49,581 nucleotides of DNA from Alphaproteobacteria bacterium. GTDB taxonomy: Bacteria > Pseudomonadota > Alphaproteobacteria > Micavibrionales > Micavibrionaceae. Shown here in pieces: positions 1-7,796 of this stretch. Under the pieces are notes generated by a model. It saw nothing but the letters and a program-made list of their open reading frames with translations. It searched no databases and was not told the origin of the DNA. The stretch's first letter is position 1. Each line of letters opens with the position of its first letter. Position numbers and translations under genes: made by a program. The DNA lies in contig JAMPXY010000003.1 in assembly GCA_023700945.1 (NCBI GenBank), positions 1 to 49,581 of the forward strand. Direction: 5' to 3'.

Positions 1-769
1 GATTATCAATTAGCATAAACAGCGCCAGAGTGATTGTGATGCTGGCAAAAATCATCTTGGTTAATTTTTCTGGAATAGAATTGACAAGGGCACTGCCGAC
101 GAGCATGCCAATCAGTCCGCCTCCCACAAACGGCAGAAAGAGAAATGCATCAATAGAGATGCCCTTAATAAATGCCCCGGTCGCTGCTGTCAGAGAAATC
201 ATGAAGATCGAAGCCAGTGATGTGCCAACAGCTTTGGGGTAGGGCATGGAAAAAATCATGATCAACAAGGGAACGATAATAAAGCCACCGCCAACACCAA
301 AGAAGCCGGACAGGATCCCGGCGCCTGCTCCACCTAATCCCATTTTGATGGTCTGGGCCACTTTTTGTCCTGGGGCAAGATCATCTATTTTTATTTGCGG
401 ACTTTGCTGTTTGCCATTTCTGGCCATTTTAAAACCGACAAACAACATCAGTATAGAAAACAAGATTAAACGTAATGAGCTGTCAATGCCATGTGCAAAA
501 AAAATAGCCACAGGAGATACGATCATACCGCTCAGAGAAAATAAAAAGGCCGCCTGCCAATCGACGTTCCTGGAAGTCGTCTGCCGTCCGGCACCAAAGA
601 GAGCAATAGTCGCAACCATCAGTAAGGAGATGATAGTGGCTTGATTGATTTGTACATGCAAACCGTAAACCAAAATCGGAATGGCCAGAATGGATCCCCC
701 GCCACCCGTCAGACCCAAGGAGAGCCCAACCAGTGATCCATAACCGATGGTGACAAGGGAAAAGGCCAT
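1..769 (-). CDS. TauE/SafE-family sulfite/sulfonate exporter-like permease, 3' end outside window
   Basis: Read on the minus strand from ATG at 769, with AGGA about 8 nt upstream; it stays open to the window edge, about 256 codons, so only the last residues are missing. The protein is almost entirely hydrophobic and carries the two glycine-rich repeats of the TauE/SafE (DUF81) family: GLTGGGGSILAIP near residue 20 and GFFGVGGGFIIVP near residue 155, each opening a half of the internally duplicated fold. Family members move sulfite, sulfoacetate or other sulfur anions across the inner membrane. It begins 10 nt after the rhodanese gene, so the two form an operon, divergent from an ArsR regulator. 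I infer export of a sulfur oxyanion produced during sulfide or persulfide detoxification. Family call firm; substrate unknown. Confidence 0.9.
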   Translation of the reverse strand, partial: MAFSLVTIGYGSLVGLSLGLTGGGGSILAIPILVYGLHVQINQATIISLLMVATIALFGAGRQTTSRNVDWQAAFLFSLSGMIVSPVAIFFAHGIDSSLRLILFSILMLFVGFKMARNGKQQSPQIKIDDLAPGQKVAQTIKMGLGGAGAGILSGFFGVGGGFIIVPLLIMIFSMPYPKAVGTSLASIFMISLTAATGAFIKGISIDAFLFLPFVGGGLIGMLVGSALVNSIPEKLTKMIFASITITLALFMLIDN

Positions 770-779
770 GACAGTATCC

Positions 780-1442
780 TTACTGGCAACTTTGTCCGAT
801 TTTGCCACCAGCTGCGGGAGATCCCTTTATTGCGCAGGAGCTACTGCTACCAGATGATCTCGTGCAAGATGTATTGCCGGTGATTTTGTTCCAAGGAGCT
901 CTCGTTAGAAGTAATGCCATGCCGCAGCGATCGGTTACGCCTGCAAAGACCAGACCGCTGCCGACAAATAGCGGGATGATGGCAAAGAGTGGGCTGGTCA
1001 ATAGGGCCAGCAAAGCGCCTGTTGCCGCCATCAGGCCTGCAACTATACGCACCTGACGTTCGAGGGAAAGGGGGGTCTTGGCAGCAGTCATACAATGACT
1101 GCCGTTGGCAGCATGACCCTGTAGGTCAATACCGGAGCCCTCGCATGAGACAAGGCCACCTTCAATCACATGAATATTTCGATAGCCCTCGGCGGTGAAT
1201 TTTTCAGCGGCCTGCGTAGCACGTTTGCCGCTGCGGCACAGAATATAAACGCCTGAATCTTTGTCAAGGCCGTGACGCGCCATAAAATCAACGGGATTTA
1301 GTTCATCAAGCGGGACATGGGCATGAGCGCAGGTCAAACGCTTCTCGGCGTGCTCCATTGGGCTACGGACATCCAGAATAACTCCCTCTTTCAGACTGAT
1401 CTGCTCCAATTTTTCAGAGGGGAATGTTTTATAATGGGTCAT
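780..1442 (-). CDS. Membrane-anchored rhodanese (YgaP-like) with DUF2892 domain and Cys/Ser-rich tail
   Basis: 220 residues. Residues 1-105 are a rhodanese domain with an active-site loop CRSGKRA, catalytic Cys69, which would carry a persulfide. Residues 128-186 match the DUF2892 membrane hairpin: two hydrophobic stretches (about 131-148 and 151-169), then DRCGM and a terminal APWNK motif. This is the E. coli YgaP architecture. The protein does not stop there: residues 187-220 form a Ser/Gly-rich tail with Cys193, Cys203 and Cys219. AAGGA lies about 8 nt before the ATG. It is the first gene of a two-gene operon with the TauE/SafE permease and is divergent from the ArsR gene. The likely role is sulfane-sulfur transfer at the inner membrane during sulfide stress. 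Confidence 0.88.
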   Translation of the reverse strand: MTHYKTFPSEKLEQISLKEGVILDVRSPMEHAEKRLTCAHAHVPLDELNPVDFMARHGLDKDSGVYILCRSGKRATQAAEKFTAEGYRNIHVIEGGLVSCEGSGIDLQGHAANGSHCMTAAKTPLSLERQVRIVAGLMAATGALLALLTSPLFAIIPLFVGSGLVFAGVTDRCGMALLLTRAPWNKITGNTSCTRSSGSSSSCAIKGSPAAGGKIGQSCQ

Positions 1443-1494
1443 GGTGGTATCCTTCTTTTCTGTTGAAACTTGTTTTCAAGGCATATTTTATATG

Positions 1495-1543
1495 TTATAT
1501 TAATGTAAATTACATCTTTGTAATATAAAAGTCAAGACTTTTA
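1495..1543. promoter_or_regulatory. Candidate ArsR operator region between rhodanese and arsR
   Basis: The AT-rich divergent spacer holds three inverted repeats. TTATATTA at 1495-1502 is the exact complement of TAATATAA at 1521-1528. Nested inside is ATGTAA-A-TTACAT at 1503-1515. A third, TAAAAGTC-AA-GACTTTTA, lies at 1526-1543, just before the arsR start. ArsR regulators normally bind short AT-rich dyads in divergent promoters, so these are candidate operators. The outer half-site recurs beside the second ArsR gene at 40421-40461. Confidence 0.5.
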
Positions 1544-1560
1544 AAGTGTGGGGTATGCTT

Positions 1561-1863
1561 ATGGTTAGCAGAAATCAAAAACTGGAGAGGGCAACAGGCC
1601 TGCTCAAGCTTTTATCTCATCCCGTGCGTCTTTCGATTTTGTGCAATCTTCTCCATACCGGGGAATTGAGCGTGGGTGAGATTGTTGAGGCTGAAGGTGG
1701 TGCTGCGGGGCCTTCGCAAATATCTCAGTTTTTAGGCAAAATGCGCCGTGAGGATCTGGTGAAAACCAGAAAAGTCGGCCAGACAGTTTATTATCAAATC
1801 AAATCCCCAGAGGCCAAGAAAGTCGTACAGGCGATTTATGATATTTACTGTCATAAGCCTTAG
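1561..1863 (+). CDS. ArsR-family winged-helix repressor, two-cysteine BigR/SqrR-like
   Basis: 100 residues from ATG at 1561 (GGGG about 7 nt upstream). In-frame GTG 1546 and ATG 1555 are alternatives, but both lie too close to the third dyad or to the purine stretch. The fold is ArsR: the first helix segment ends in LSHPVRLSIL, the recognition helix is SQISQFLGKMRREDLV, and the wing is GQTVYYQI. No metal-binding CxC motif is present in the recognition helix. Instead there is one cysteine in LSILC (Cys28) and one near the C terminus (Cys97). This arrangement matches the persulfide sensors SqrR and BigR, where the pair forms a sulfur bridge that releases DNA. It is divergent from the rhodanese-TauE operon, its probable target. 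Sulfur sensing is inferred from cysteine placement and context. Confidence 0.85.
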   Translation: MVSRNQKLERATGLLKLLSHPVRLSILCNLLHTGELSVGEIVEAEGGAAGPSQISQFLGKMRREDLVKTRKVGQTVYYQIKSPEAKKVVQAIYDIYCHKP

Positions 1864-1971
1864 AAAATACTAGTTCTTTGCAGGATTTAATGAGGGGTAA
1901 AATCCCGCCTTTGCTCCGGCTTGTTTTTGCTGCCGGGAACGTTAGAATGCAATTTCATAACACCAGAGATG

Positions 1972-2002
1972 GTGACGCAGGGCTGCCCCACTTCTGTATA
2001 AT
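1972..2002 (+). promoter_or_regulatory. Possible promoter of the exonuclease III gene
   Basis: TATAAT at 1997-2002 matches the -10 consensus exactly and lies 57 nt before the xthA start. The best -35 partner is a weak GTGACG at 1972-1977 with a 19-nt spacer, so only the -10 is convincing. Confidence 0.35.
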
Positions 2003-2058
2003 AAGGCGTACAATCGTTTATATATGACTATCTATTATAACTTATCAATAAGGCAATC

Positions 2059-2865
2059 ATGCGCATTCTGACTTGGAATATTAACTCGGTAAGGCTCAGA
2101 TTACCGTTGTTGAAAAAGATTGCCCGTGATTGCAGTCCGGATGTGATTTGCCTGCAGGAAACCAAGGTAACGGATGAATTATTCCCTGCTGATGACATTA
2201 TACGCATGGGTTATAGTCATATCCATATTAACGGTATGAAGAGTTATAACGGTGTTGCTATTCTCTCGAAAACGCCGTTTGTGCGCAAGGCGATCCATAG
2301 CCGCGCTGGTCGTGATGACTGCCGTCATATTGCTGTACAGTTAAAATCACGTAAGTTCAAAACACCGGTTGAAGTGCATAATCTCTATATTCCTGCGGGC
2401 GGCGATATACCTGACCCGGCGCAGAACGATAAATTTGCCCATAAGCTTGAGTTTGTGGAAGAGCTCGGCAGCTGGTTTGCCAGTACGTATAAGCCTGACT
2501 ATCCCCTGATTGCACTGGGTGATTTTAATATTGCTCCACAGGAACATGATGTCTGGTCTCACAAACAGTTAGTGGATGTGGTTTCACATACCCCGATCGA
2601 GATTGAGAAATTGACAGCAATGCAGGATAAGCTCGGCTGGCAGGATGCAATCCGTCATTTTGTGCGACCCGAGGACAAATGCTATACATGGTGGTCTTAT
2701 CGCAACCGCGACTGGAAGAAATCAAATCGTGGCCGCCGTCTTGATCACATCTGGCTAACCAAACCGTTGCTGCCGCATTTGCAGTCCCATGCCATTCTGG
2801 CCAAGTATAGGGATTCTGAACAGCCGAGCGACCATGTGCCAGTGATCGTGGATGTCAATCTCTAG
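2059..2865 (+). CDS. xthA: Exodeoxyribonuclease III (AP endonuclease)
   Basis: 268 residues, the usual length. It carries out base-excision repair: incision 5' of abasic sites and 3'-5' exonuclease on duplex DNA, using a divalent metal. The family signatures appear in order: N-terminal LTWNINSVR; LQETK with metal-binding Glu34 (the same position as in E. coli); the central GRDDCRHIAV region; GDFNIAP with the Asp/Asn pair; RRLDHIWLTKPL; and the terminal SDHVPVIVDV with the catalytic Asp-His. The start is the first ATG, which gives the canonical MRILTWN opening; the upstream SD is weak (AAGGC). It appears to be monocistronic between the arsR and membrane-synthase genes. Confidence 0.96.
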   Translation: MRILTWNINSVRLRLPLLKKIARDCSPDVICLQETKVTDELFPADDIIRMGYSHIHINGMKSYNGVAILSKTPFVRKAIHSRAGRDDCRHIAVQLKSRKFKTPVEVHNLYIPAGGDIPDPAQNDKFAHKLEFVEELGSWFASTYKPDYPLIALGDFNIAPQEHDVWSHKQLVDVVSHTPIEIEKLTAMQDKLGWQDAIRHFVRPEDKCYTWWSYRNRDWKKSNRGRRLDHIWLTKPLLPHLQSHAILAKYRDSEQPSDHVPVIVDVNL

Positions 2866-2947
2866 CCCTGATTACGGACACATACTTGCCACGTTCTGGG
2901 GCAAGGGATAGATTCAGAGCAATTGAGCAGCCGCTATAGGATAAAAC

Positions 2948-4411
2948 ATGGCCCCGATACCCATTCTTTACTTTATTATTTTTCTTGAAGGCTATGTTGT
3001 TCTCTCAACGGAGCTTTTGGCCATCCGCCTGATGATACCGTTCACGGGCAGTGGTTCCGATACGATATCAATTATTATTGCGGCGGTGTTATTGCCATTG
3101 GCGATTGGCTATTATCGCGGCGGTCAACCCAAACGTATACGTCGACAGCATAATCGATTTGTGCCGGTGCGCGAACGCCTGATCTTTAACTTGCTAGTGT
3201 CGGCAGCGATTTTGACAGCAGGTTTGTCTTATGTGTTCCTCGACTGGAGCTTTGATTTAATCCAGATGCTTGCTGGTTTGCAAAGCCGGATTGTGTTGAC
3301 GTTACTCTATGCGGGCTTGTTCATTGTGACGCCGGTTTATCTGCTTGGCCAGACAGTGCCTTTGGTTAGTAATTATTTTCCCAAGGGCAAGTTGCCATAT
3401 CTGGCGGGCCATATTCTGTTCTATTCAACGCTGGGCTCTTTTGTTGGGGCTTTGTTTACTACGCTGGTTTTGATGCCTTTTCTGGGCGTTCATAATGCGG
3501 TCATCGTCACAATTGGTTGCCTTGTGGTTTTGATGCTGATTTTGCTGCGCAGGAAATTATCATCGCCATCTTTGGGAATTATCGCTTTATTTGCTTTGGC
3601 GGTGTTAATGAATACCAATCAGGCGATCCAGAATCTCGGGATTGTCAGTAATAATCAGTATAATACTGTGCAGGTGGTTGATTATGATTTGAAGAATGTC
3701 CGTACGCTTGAAATCAACCGGTCTTTTGCCTCTGTGGTGTATCAGGATAGTACGAAATCGGTTGCCCCTTATCTGGATTTTATAGAGAAAAATATCATTG
3801 AGACGGGTGCAGCCAACAATAAACGTATTTCAATATTGGTGTTGGGGGCCGGGGGCTTTACGGTCGGGCGTCGTGACACCTTTAATGACTACACTTATGT
3901 TGATCTGGATGTGCAGCTCAAGTCAGTGGCCGAGCATTTTTTTCTAAAGGAAAAACTTTCAAGCAATAAAAAATTTGTAGCTATGGATGCCCGTGCCTAT
4001 CTTATACAAACCCAAGAAAAATTTGATGTGATTGTGATTGATCTGTTCAAAGATTCTGTGACCACGCCTGATGACATTGTCGTCCATGAGTTTTTTAGTG
4101 AAGTCAAAAATCATTTGAGCGAGGGTGGGATTATGGCGGTGAATTTTGTTCTGTCGCCAAATTTTTCTGATAAATACTCACAGAATGTTGATGCCACCAT
4201 GCGTTCTGTGTTCCCGTATATCAACCGCCATCTGGTGGGTAATTTTAATCCGTGGTCGACTGATTATAATTACTGGATGAATGTTCTTTATATCTATGCC
4301 AATTACCCGGCTTATGAGCCAACTGTGTATACCGACAATAAGAACACCGCGCTTTACGATAAGCCGTCGACGCTGCATAAAAGGAAGCGGGCAATGCCGA
4401 CCAAGTTCTAA
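2948..4411 (+). CDS. Membrane protein with C-terminal spermidine-synthase-like domain
   Basis: 487 residues. Residues 1 to about 225 contain roughly seven hydrophobic segments. The C-terminal half (about 290-460) resembles the SAM/dcSAM-binding Rossmann domain of spermidine synthases: ILVLGAGGFTVG replaces the usual glycine-rich loop, YVDLD is the acidic residue after strand 2, MDARAYL the next acidic position, and FDVIVIDLFKD the strand-4 motif. This is the architecture of 'fused MFS/spermidine synthase' proteins. The canonical aminopropyltransferase DSTDP-type signature is not obvious (IDLFKDSVTTPDD takes its place), so the substrate may not be putrescine. It has its own terminator and is flanked by unrelated genes. 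Architecture is clear, activity is not. Confidence 0.75.
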   Translation: MAPIPILYFIIFLEGYVVLSTELLAIRLMIPFTGSGSDTISIIIAAVLLPLAIGYYRGGQPKRIRRQHNRFVPVRERLIFNLLVSAAILTAGLSYVFLDWSFDLIQMLAGLQSRIVLTLLYAGLFIVTPVYLLGQTVPLVSNYFPKGKLPYLAGHILFYSTLGSFVGALFTTLVLMPFLGVHNAVIVTIGCLVVLMLILLRRKLSSPSLGIIALFALAVLMNTNQAIQNLGIVSNNQYNTVQVVDYDLKNVRTLEINRSFASVVYQDSTKSVAPYLDFIEKNIIETGAANNKRISILVLGAGGFTVGRRDTFNDYTYVDLDVQLKSVAEHFFLKEKLSSNKKFVAMDARAYLIQTQEKFDVIVIDLFKDSVTTPDDIVVHEFFSEVKNHLSEGGIMAVNFVLSPNFSDKYSQNVDATMRSVFPYINRHLVGNFNPWSTDYNYWMNVLYIYANYPAYEPTVYTDNKNTALYDKPSTLHKRKRAMPTKF

Positions 4412-4421
4412 TGCGGATCAC

Positions 4422-4450
4422 AAAAAGGCCCCTTGATGAGAGGCCTTTTT
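4422..4450. terminator. Bidirectional rho-independent terminator
   Basis: AAAAAGGCC at 4422-4430 pairs perfectly with GGCCTTTTT at 4442-4450 around an 11-nt loop. The A-run and T-run make it functional on both strands, and it sits between two convergent genes (2948-4411 plus, 4456-5688 minus). Confidence 0.88.
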
Positions 4451-4455
4451 GATTT

Positions 4456-5688
4456 CTAGACTAAGACTTCTTTGCGTCTGGCGTTGAATACAAACAACCC
4501 GAGGCTGCAGCTTCCCCCTGCAAGGATAAACAAACCCAGCACGAGCAATCCGCTCTGAATGCCCCAGATATCCGTCATCCAGCCCATGACAGGGCCGATC
4601 GGGATAAAGGCGAGGCTGATCATCAGGCTGGCGGTTGAAAGAATGGTTGCGCGCCGCTCCGATGAAACCCGGATGTTGATAGCTGATTGTACCCGTGGCC
4701 AGCCAAAGCCCCACATCACGGAACCGATCAGCAGCAGTGGGACAACCCCGAGGCTTTTGACCGTACCAGCAATCAGGCAGGCGCTCACGACAGCTACCAG
4801 CATGAAGAGGAACATGGTGCGGTTTCTGACATGGCCATCCAGCAGGTGGCCCAGATGCCCGCCCAGTCCGCCCAGCAGAAATCCGGTGGCGGTAAAAACG
4901 CCGTACCAGATCTCAGGCAGATGCAGTAACTGATAGTAAGGCTGCTGTACCCAGAGCATGATCTTGGTCGATGTAAAAATGACCATGGCAAAGAAAATAA
5001 TGCCGGCAATTTCCTTATGGCCGTGGAGGGCAAATTTCATCGTAGCCAGCATGTCGGCAATCGGATGCTTTTCGGCCTCCTTGTACTCACGTACCGGCTC
5101 AACCATCAACAGGGCACAAAACATGCCCAATATTTGGGAAACAGCCGTGAGCATGACGGGCAAATGATGATCGATCTGGTAGAGCAGCCCACCCGTAAGA
5201 GAGGCAAAGGCCAGTGCATAAAGACTGCTGCCGTGACGCAGACCTTCAAGCTTGCGGTAATCTTGCTCTCGTCCATCTTGCAGCAATGAATCATAAAGCA
5301 TCGCGCTGTTGGTACCGGAAATCAGACTGACGCCGATACCGGTTAAGATTTCCGCGAACGCTGCTTCCCCAAAATTATCTGCCAGCAGCAGCCAGCTGAA
5401 GCCTGAAGCCGTGAAGAATAGGCCTGCAGCCAAGGTACGCTTACGGCTCCAGAGGTCTGATAACCACCCTGACGGGATCTCCATAAGGATGATCGTGGCG
5501 CAGAATATGGCCTCGATAATCATAAAATCCTTGAAGGTCAGGCCGATTTCCGCCTGATAGTACAAGATCAGCACCGGCAAAAAGAAGATGGCGCTCTGGC
5601 AAGATTGCATCATCAGAATGAGGCGGGTATTACGCTCACTGACACTCATATATTTTATGTGTAATAATTTTTCCATTGTCTTCACCAT
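4456..5688 (-). CDS. Major facilitator superfamily transporter
   Basis: 410 residues with about 11-12 hydrophobic segments spread over the whole length, typical of a 12-helix MFS permease. The loop between helices 2 and 3 carries a motif-A-like sequence, GWLSDLWSRKRT. A long charged central loop (VREYKEAEKH, about residues 198-210) separates the two six-helix halves, and the C terminus is short and basic. Nothing identifies the substrate; many such proteins are drug or metabolite exporters. Its ATG overlaps the stop of the upstream GNAT gene by 7 nt, so the two are probably translationally coupled. An internal Met at codon 5 is an alternative start. It ends at the bidirectional terminator. 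Confidence 0.85.
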   Translation of the reverse strand: MVKTMEKLLHIKYMSVSERNTRLILMMQSCQSAIFFLPVLILYYQAEIGLTFKDFMIIEAIFCATIILMEIPSGWLSDLWSRKRTLAAGLFFTASGFSWLLLADNFGEAAFAEILTGIGVSLISGTNSAMLYDSLLQDGREQDYRKLEGLRHGSSLYALAFASLTGGLLYQIDHHLPVMLTAVSQILGMFCALLMVEPVREYKEAEKHPIADMLATMKFALHGHKEIAGIIFFAMVIFTSTKIMLWVQQPYYQLLHLPEIWYGVFTATGFLLGGLGGHLGHLLDGHVRNRTMFLFMLVAVVSACLIAGTVKSLGVVPLLLIGSVMWGFGWPRVQSAINIRVSSERRATILSTASLMISLAFIPIGPVMGWMTDIWGIQSGLLVLGLFILAGGSCSLGLFVFNARRKEVLV

Positions 5689-6296
5689 CGTATAGCTAAG
5701 TCGGGTAGTTCGCTGATATCAAAGCGGGCATAGCGATATTGATCCACAATCCGGCCATCGGGCAGGGTTGTGCCATAGCGTTCAATTGTTTCCAGAGGAT
5801 AGCCCAGACGTCTGATCACGGCAGCACTGGCCTCGTTGTCTGCGGCATGGGTAATCAGAACCTTGCGTGCTGCCAGCTCCTGAAAAGCAAAACGGGTCAG
5901 GGCGTTAGCGGCTTCGGTAGCGTAACCTTGACCGCGCGCCGATGTGCGTACCCAATAGCCGATTTCAAAGATGCGGGCAGGCCAGTTGATACGGTGCAGG
6001 CCAGTGAACACGACAGGTTTACCGCTGGCGCGTTCAAAGCCCAGCATCATAAGATCGCTGCGCAGGATAAACCGGGCCTGCGCCTCACGCATGACAATTT
6101 CATCAGCCTCCGGGTTCGGGGTGTCCTTGGCCCAATCCATCCACCTTGTCAGATCATCCCAGGTTTCTATTTTGGCTTCTGTTACCAGCGGCCCATCCCC
6201 GGCTTGCGGTGCCCGGATCAACAGGCGGCTGGTCTCAATCGGCAACGGGATGTCGATCAGGATGGGATTAATCTTTATTGTTGTTGTCGTCGTCAT
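5682..6296 (-). CDS. GNAT acetyltransferase, RimJ/RimL type
   Basis: 204 residues from ATG at 6296, chosen because GGAG lies 8 nt upstream; a longer in-frame reading to 6419 adds 41 residues that do not look like the family. The Acetyltransf_3 pattern is visible: ETSRLLIRAPQ at the start (about 22), FEIGYWVRTSARGQGYATEA (motif A, with RGQGYA for acetyl-CoA pyrophosphate binding), HAADNEASAAVIRRLGY (motif B), and a YR.ARFD ending. Members N-acetylate protein termini or small molecules such as antibiotics. Coupled to the following MFS gene, it may modify what the permease exports, but that is inference. Confidence 0.87.
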   Translation of the reverse strand: MTTTTTIKINPILIDIPLPIETSRLLIRAPQAGDGPLVTEAKIETWDDLTRWMDWAKDTPNPEADEIVMREAQARFILRSDLMMLGFERASGKPVVFTGLHRINWPARIFEIGYWVRTSARGQGYATEAANALTRFAFQELAARKVLITHAADNEASAAVIRRLGYPLETIERYGTTLPDGRIVDQYRYARFDISELPDLAIRW

Positions 6297-6377
6297 AGAT
6301 TGTCTCCAGTTCGTTGTGATTTGCAACGAAGGGCCGACAATTGAGCGTCTATTAAGAGGAAAAAATCTTAAAGAATT

Positions 6378-6409
6378 CACTGTCAGCCTTTCGGGCGCCA
6401 CTGACAGTG
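6378..6409. repeat. Inverted repeat in the GNAT-MFS leader
   Basis: CACTGTCAG (6378-6386) and CTGACAGTG (6401-6409) are perfect 9-bp arms around 14 nt. A third CTGTCAG follows at 6421-6427, overlapping the stop of the 37-codon ORF. On the minus strand the stem is followed about 12 nt later by a run of six T, so an attenuator is possible; an operator with repeated half-sites is the alternative. Confidence 0.5.
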
Positions 6410-6423
6410 TGTGAAACAAACTG

Positions 6424-6537
6424 TCAGCTGAGAGGGCTTGCAGATTCGTAGCCCACGGCGCAAAGGCCTTGCTTAGCTACCGATTTTACGGTGCCAAAGG
6501 TCCAATTCGACGGGTTATGAATCATGCGGGCTGACAT
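6424..6537 (-). CDS. Possible 37-residue leader peptide upstream of the GNAT gene
   Basis: An ATG at 6537 is preceded by a strong Shine-Dalgarno (AAGGAAAG, about 7 nt away) and opens 37 codons ending in TGA at 6424-6426. The peptide begins MSARMIHNPSNWTFG and ends ESASPLS. I recognise no family and see no run of one amino acid that would make a classical attenuation peptide. The stop overlaps the CTGTCAG repeat series, and GNAT starts 127 nt downstream on the same strand. The good ribosome site is the main support. The rest of the spacer (6538-6663) shows nothing I can name. Confidence 0.4.
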   Translation of the reverse strand: MSARMIHNPSNWTFGTVKSVAKQGLCAVGYESASPLS

Positions 6538-6663
6538 GGTTGTCTTTCCTTTTCAATGTTCCAGTGAAACATGAAGCGCGGGGTGTTGTCACGTTTTTTG
6601 TGCAAGTGCGAAGAAAATCAGACCACGCCGCGCTATTAGTTTCTTGAATTTTAGTAGCACCTC

Positions 6664-7782
6664 ATGCATTTATATGGAAATTTATTATCGGGGCAACCAG
6701 AACGTCAACATATAAGCATGTCAGCGATTTATTACAGCCAGTCATACCGTGAGGCCCGCGAGAAATTTCTGCAGGCGGCTTCAGGTCTGTCCCAGACTGC
6801 CTGTCTCTTACCCGGGTTGCGCGGTCCCGATGGCTTGCCTTTGTATACTGATACGGCTTATCTCGGGCCTAGGGATGCTGCGCGGCTGCTCATTGTTTCC
6901 TCAGGTCTTCACGGCATAGAAGGATATGCAGGTTCGGCGATCCAGATACATACGCTCAAGCATATCCTGCAGCCACCGTTGCCTGATAACCTTGCGGTGC
7001 TGCATGTCCATGCTTTGAACCCCTATGGTTTTGCCCATGATTTGCGCACCAATGCTGACAATATTGATCTCAATCGTAACTTTCACGACTGGACGCAGGG
7101 AAAACCGCAGGATCATAAACTGGCAGGAGCCGTGCATGATATTTTATTCGATCAGTCCCTTATGCGCCGTTATGTGCGTGCTGGCGCGTTTTTAGCCCGT
7201 TACGGCGCGTGTACGGCACAGGCGGCCCTGACACAAGGTCAATTCAGTAATCCACAAGGCCTGTTCTATGGCGGGCAGGCCCTCACCCACGAAGCCAGAA
7301 TATGGCGGGTCTTGCTTGACCGCTATGGGGCCAACCGATCACATATCGTTCATCTTGATTTGCATACCGGTTTGGGGCAGCGCGGGCATGGTGAAATAAT
7401 TGTAGCTGATGGCCCCGATTCTGCGATGTTCGAACGGGCAAAGGACTGGTGGGGGCCAGTGACTTCGCTAAGCGATGGCAGTTCAGTCTCGGCGCGGGTG
7501 GTAGGTGATATCTGTACTAGTTTTAACCGGGCGGCGTCGGCCACGGCTCACACACTGGCGACACTCGAATTTGGTACGGTGTCTGGTTACAAAGTGGTGG
7601 AGGCCTTGCTGGCCGACAACAGAGCTCGTTTACAGGGTCGGGGCAGTTTGCAGGTCGCCCGGGATAAAATGAGGAAGGTTTTCTATCCGCAAGACGTCTT
7701 ATGGCAGGAGAAGGTTTTGAACAGAGGCCAGCAGGTAATCAGCGCTGCTTTGAGAGGGTTACAGGATATAAAGCCTGATTAA
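6664..7782 (+). CDS. DUF2817 protein, M14 carboxypeptidase-like zinc hydrolase
   Basis: Up to 372 residues. The core shows a metallocarboxypeptidase-like active-site set: SGLHGIEGYAGS (HxxE zinc ligands, about residues 82-85), ADNIDLNRNF (substrate carboxylate binding), HLDLHTGLGQRG (third zinc His, about 238), and TLEFGT near 302 as candidate catalytic Glu. These are the conserved features of DUF2817, whose members are predicted cytoplasmic peptidases or deacylases without a signal peptide. The family usually begins SAIYY-SQSYREAR, so Met19 (6718) is a serious alternative start; neither start has a good SD. It is monocistronic and converges on the DUF1674 gene 14 nt away. Confidence 0.82.
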   Translation: MHLYGNLLSGQPERQHISMSAIYYSQSYREAREKFLQAASGLSQTACLLPGLRGPDGLPLYTDTAYLGPRDAARLLIVSSGLHGIEGYAGSAIQIHTLKHILQPPLPDNLAVLHVHALNPYGFAHDLRTNADNIDLNRNFHDWTQGKPQDHKLAGAVHDILFDQSLMRRYVRAGAFLARYGACTAQAALTQGQFSNPQGLFYGGQALTHEARIWRVLLDRYGANRSHIVHLDLHTGLGQRGHGEIIVADGPDSAMFERAKDWWGPVTSLSDGSSVSARVVGDICTSFNRAASATAHTLATLEFGTVSGYKVVEALLADNRARLQGRGSLQVARDKMRKVFYPQDVLWQEKVLNRGQQVISAALRGLQDIKPD

Positions 7783-7796
7783 TATAGACACAGGTT

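Noticed and set aside
1-644. Two plus-strand frames (30-242 and 246-644)
   Set aside because: They are shadows of the minus-strand TauE/SafE gene, which reads through with clear family motifs.
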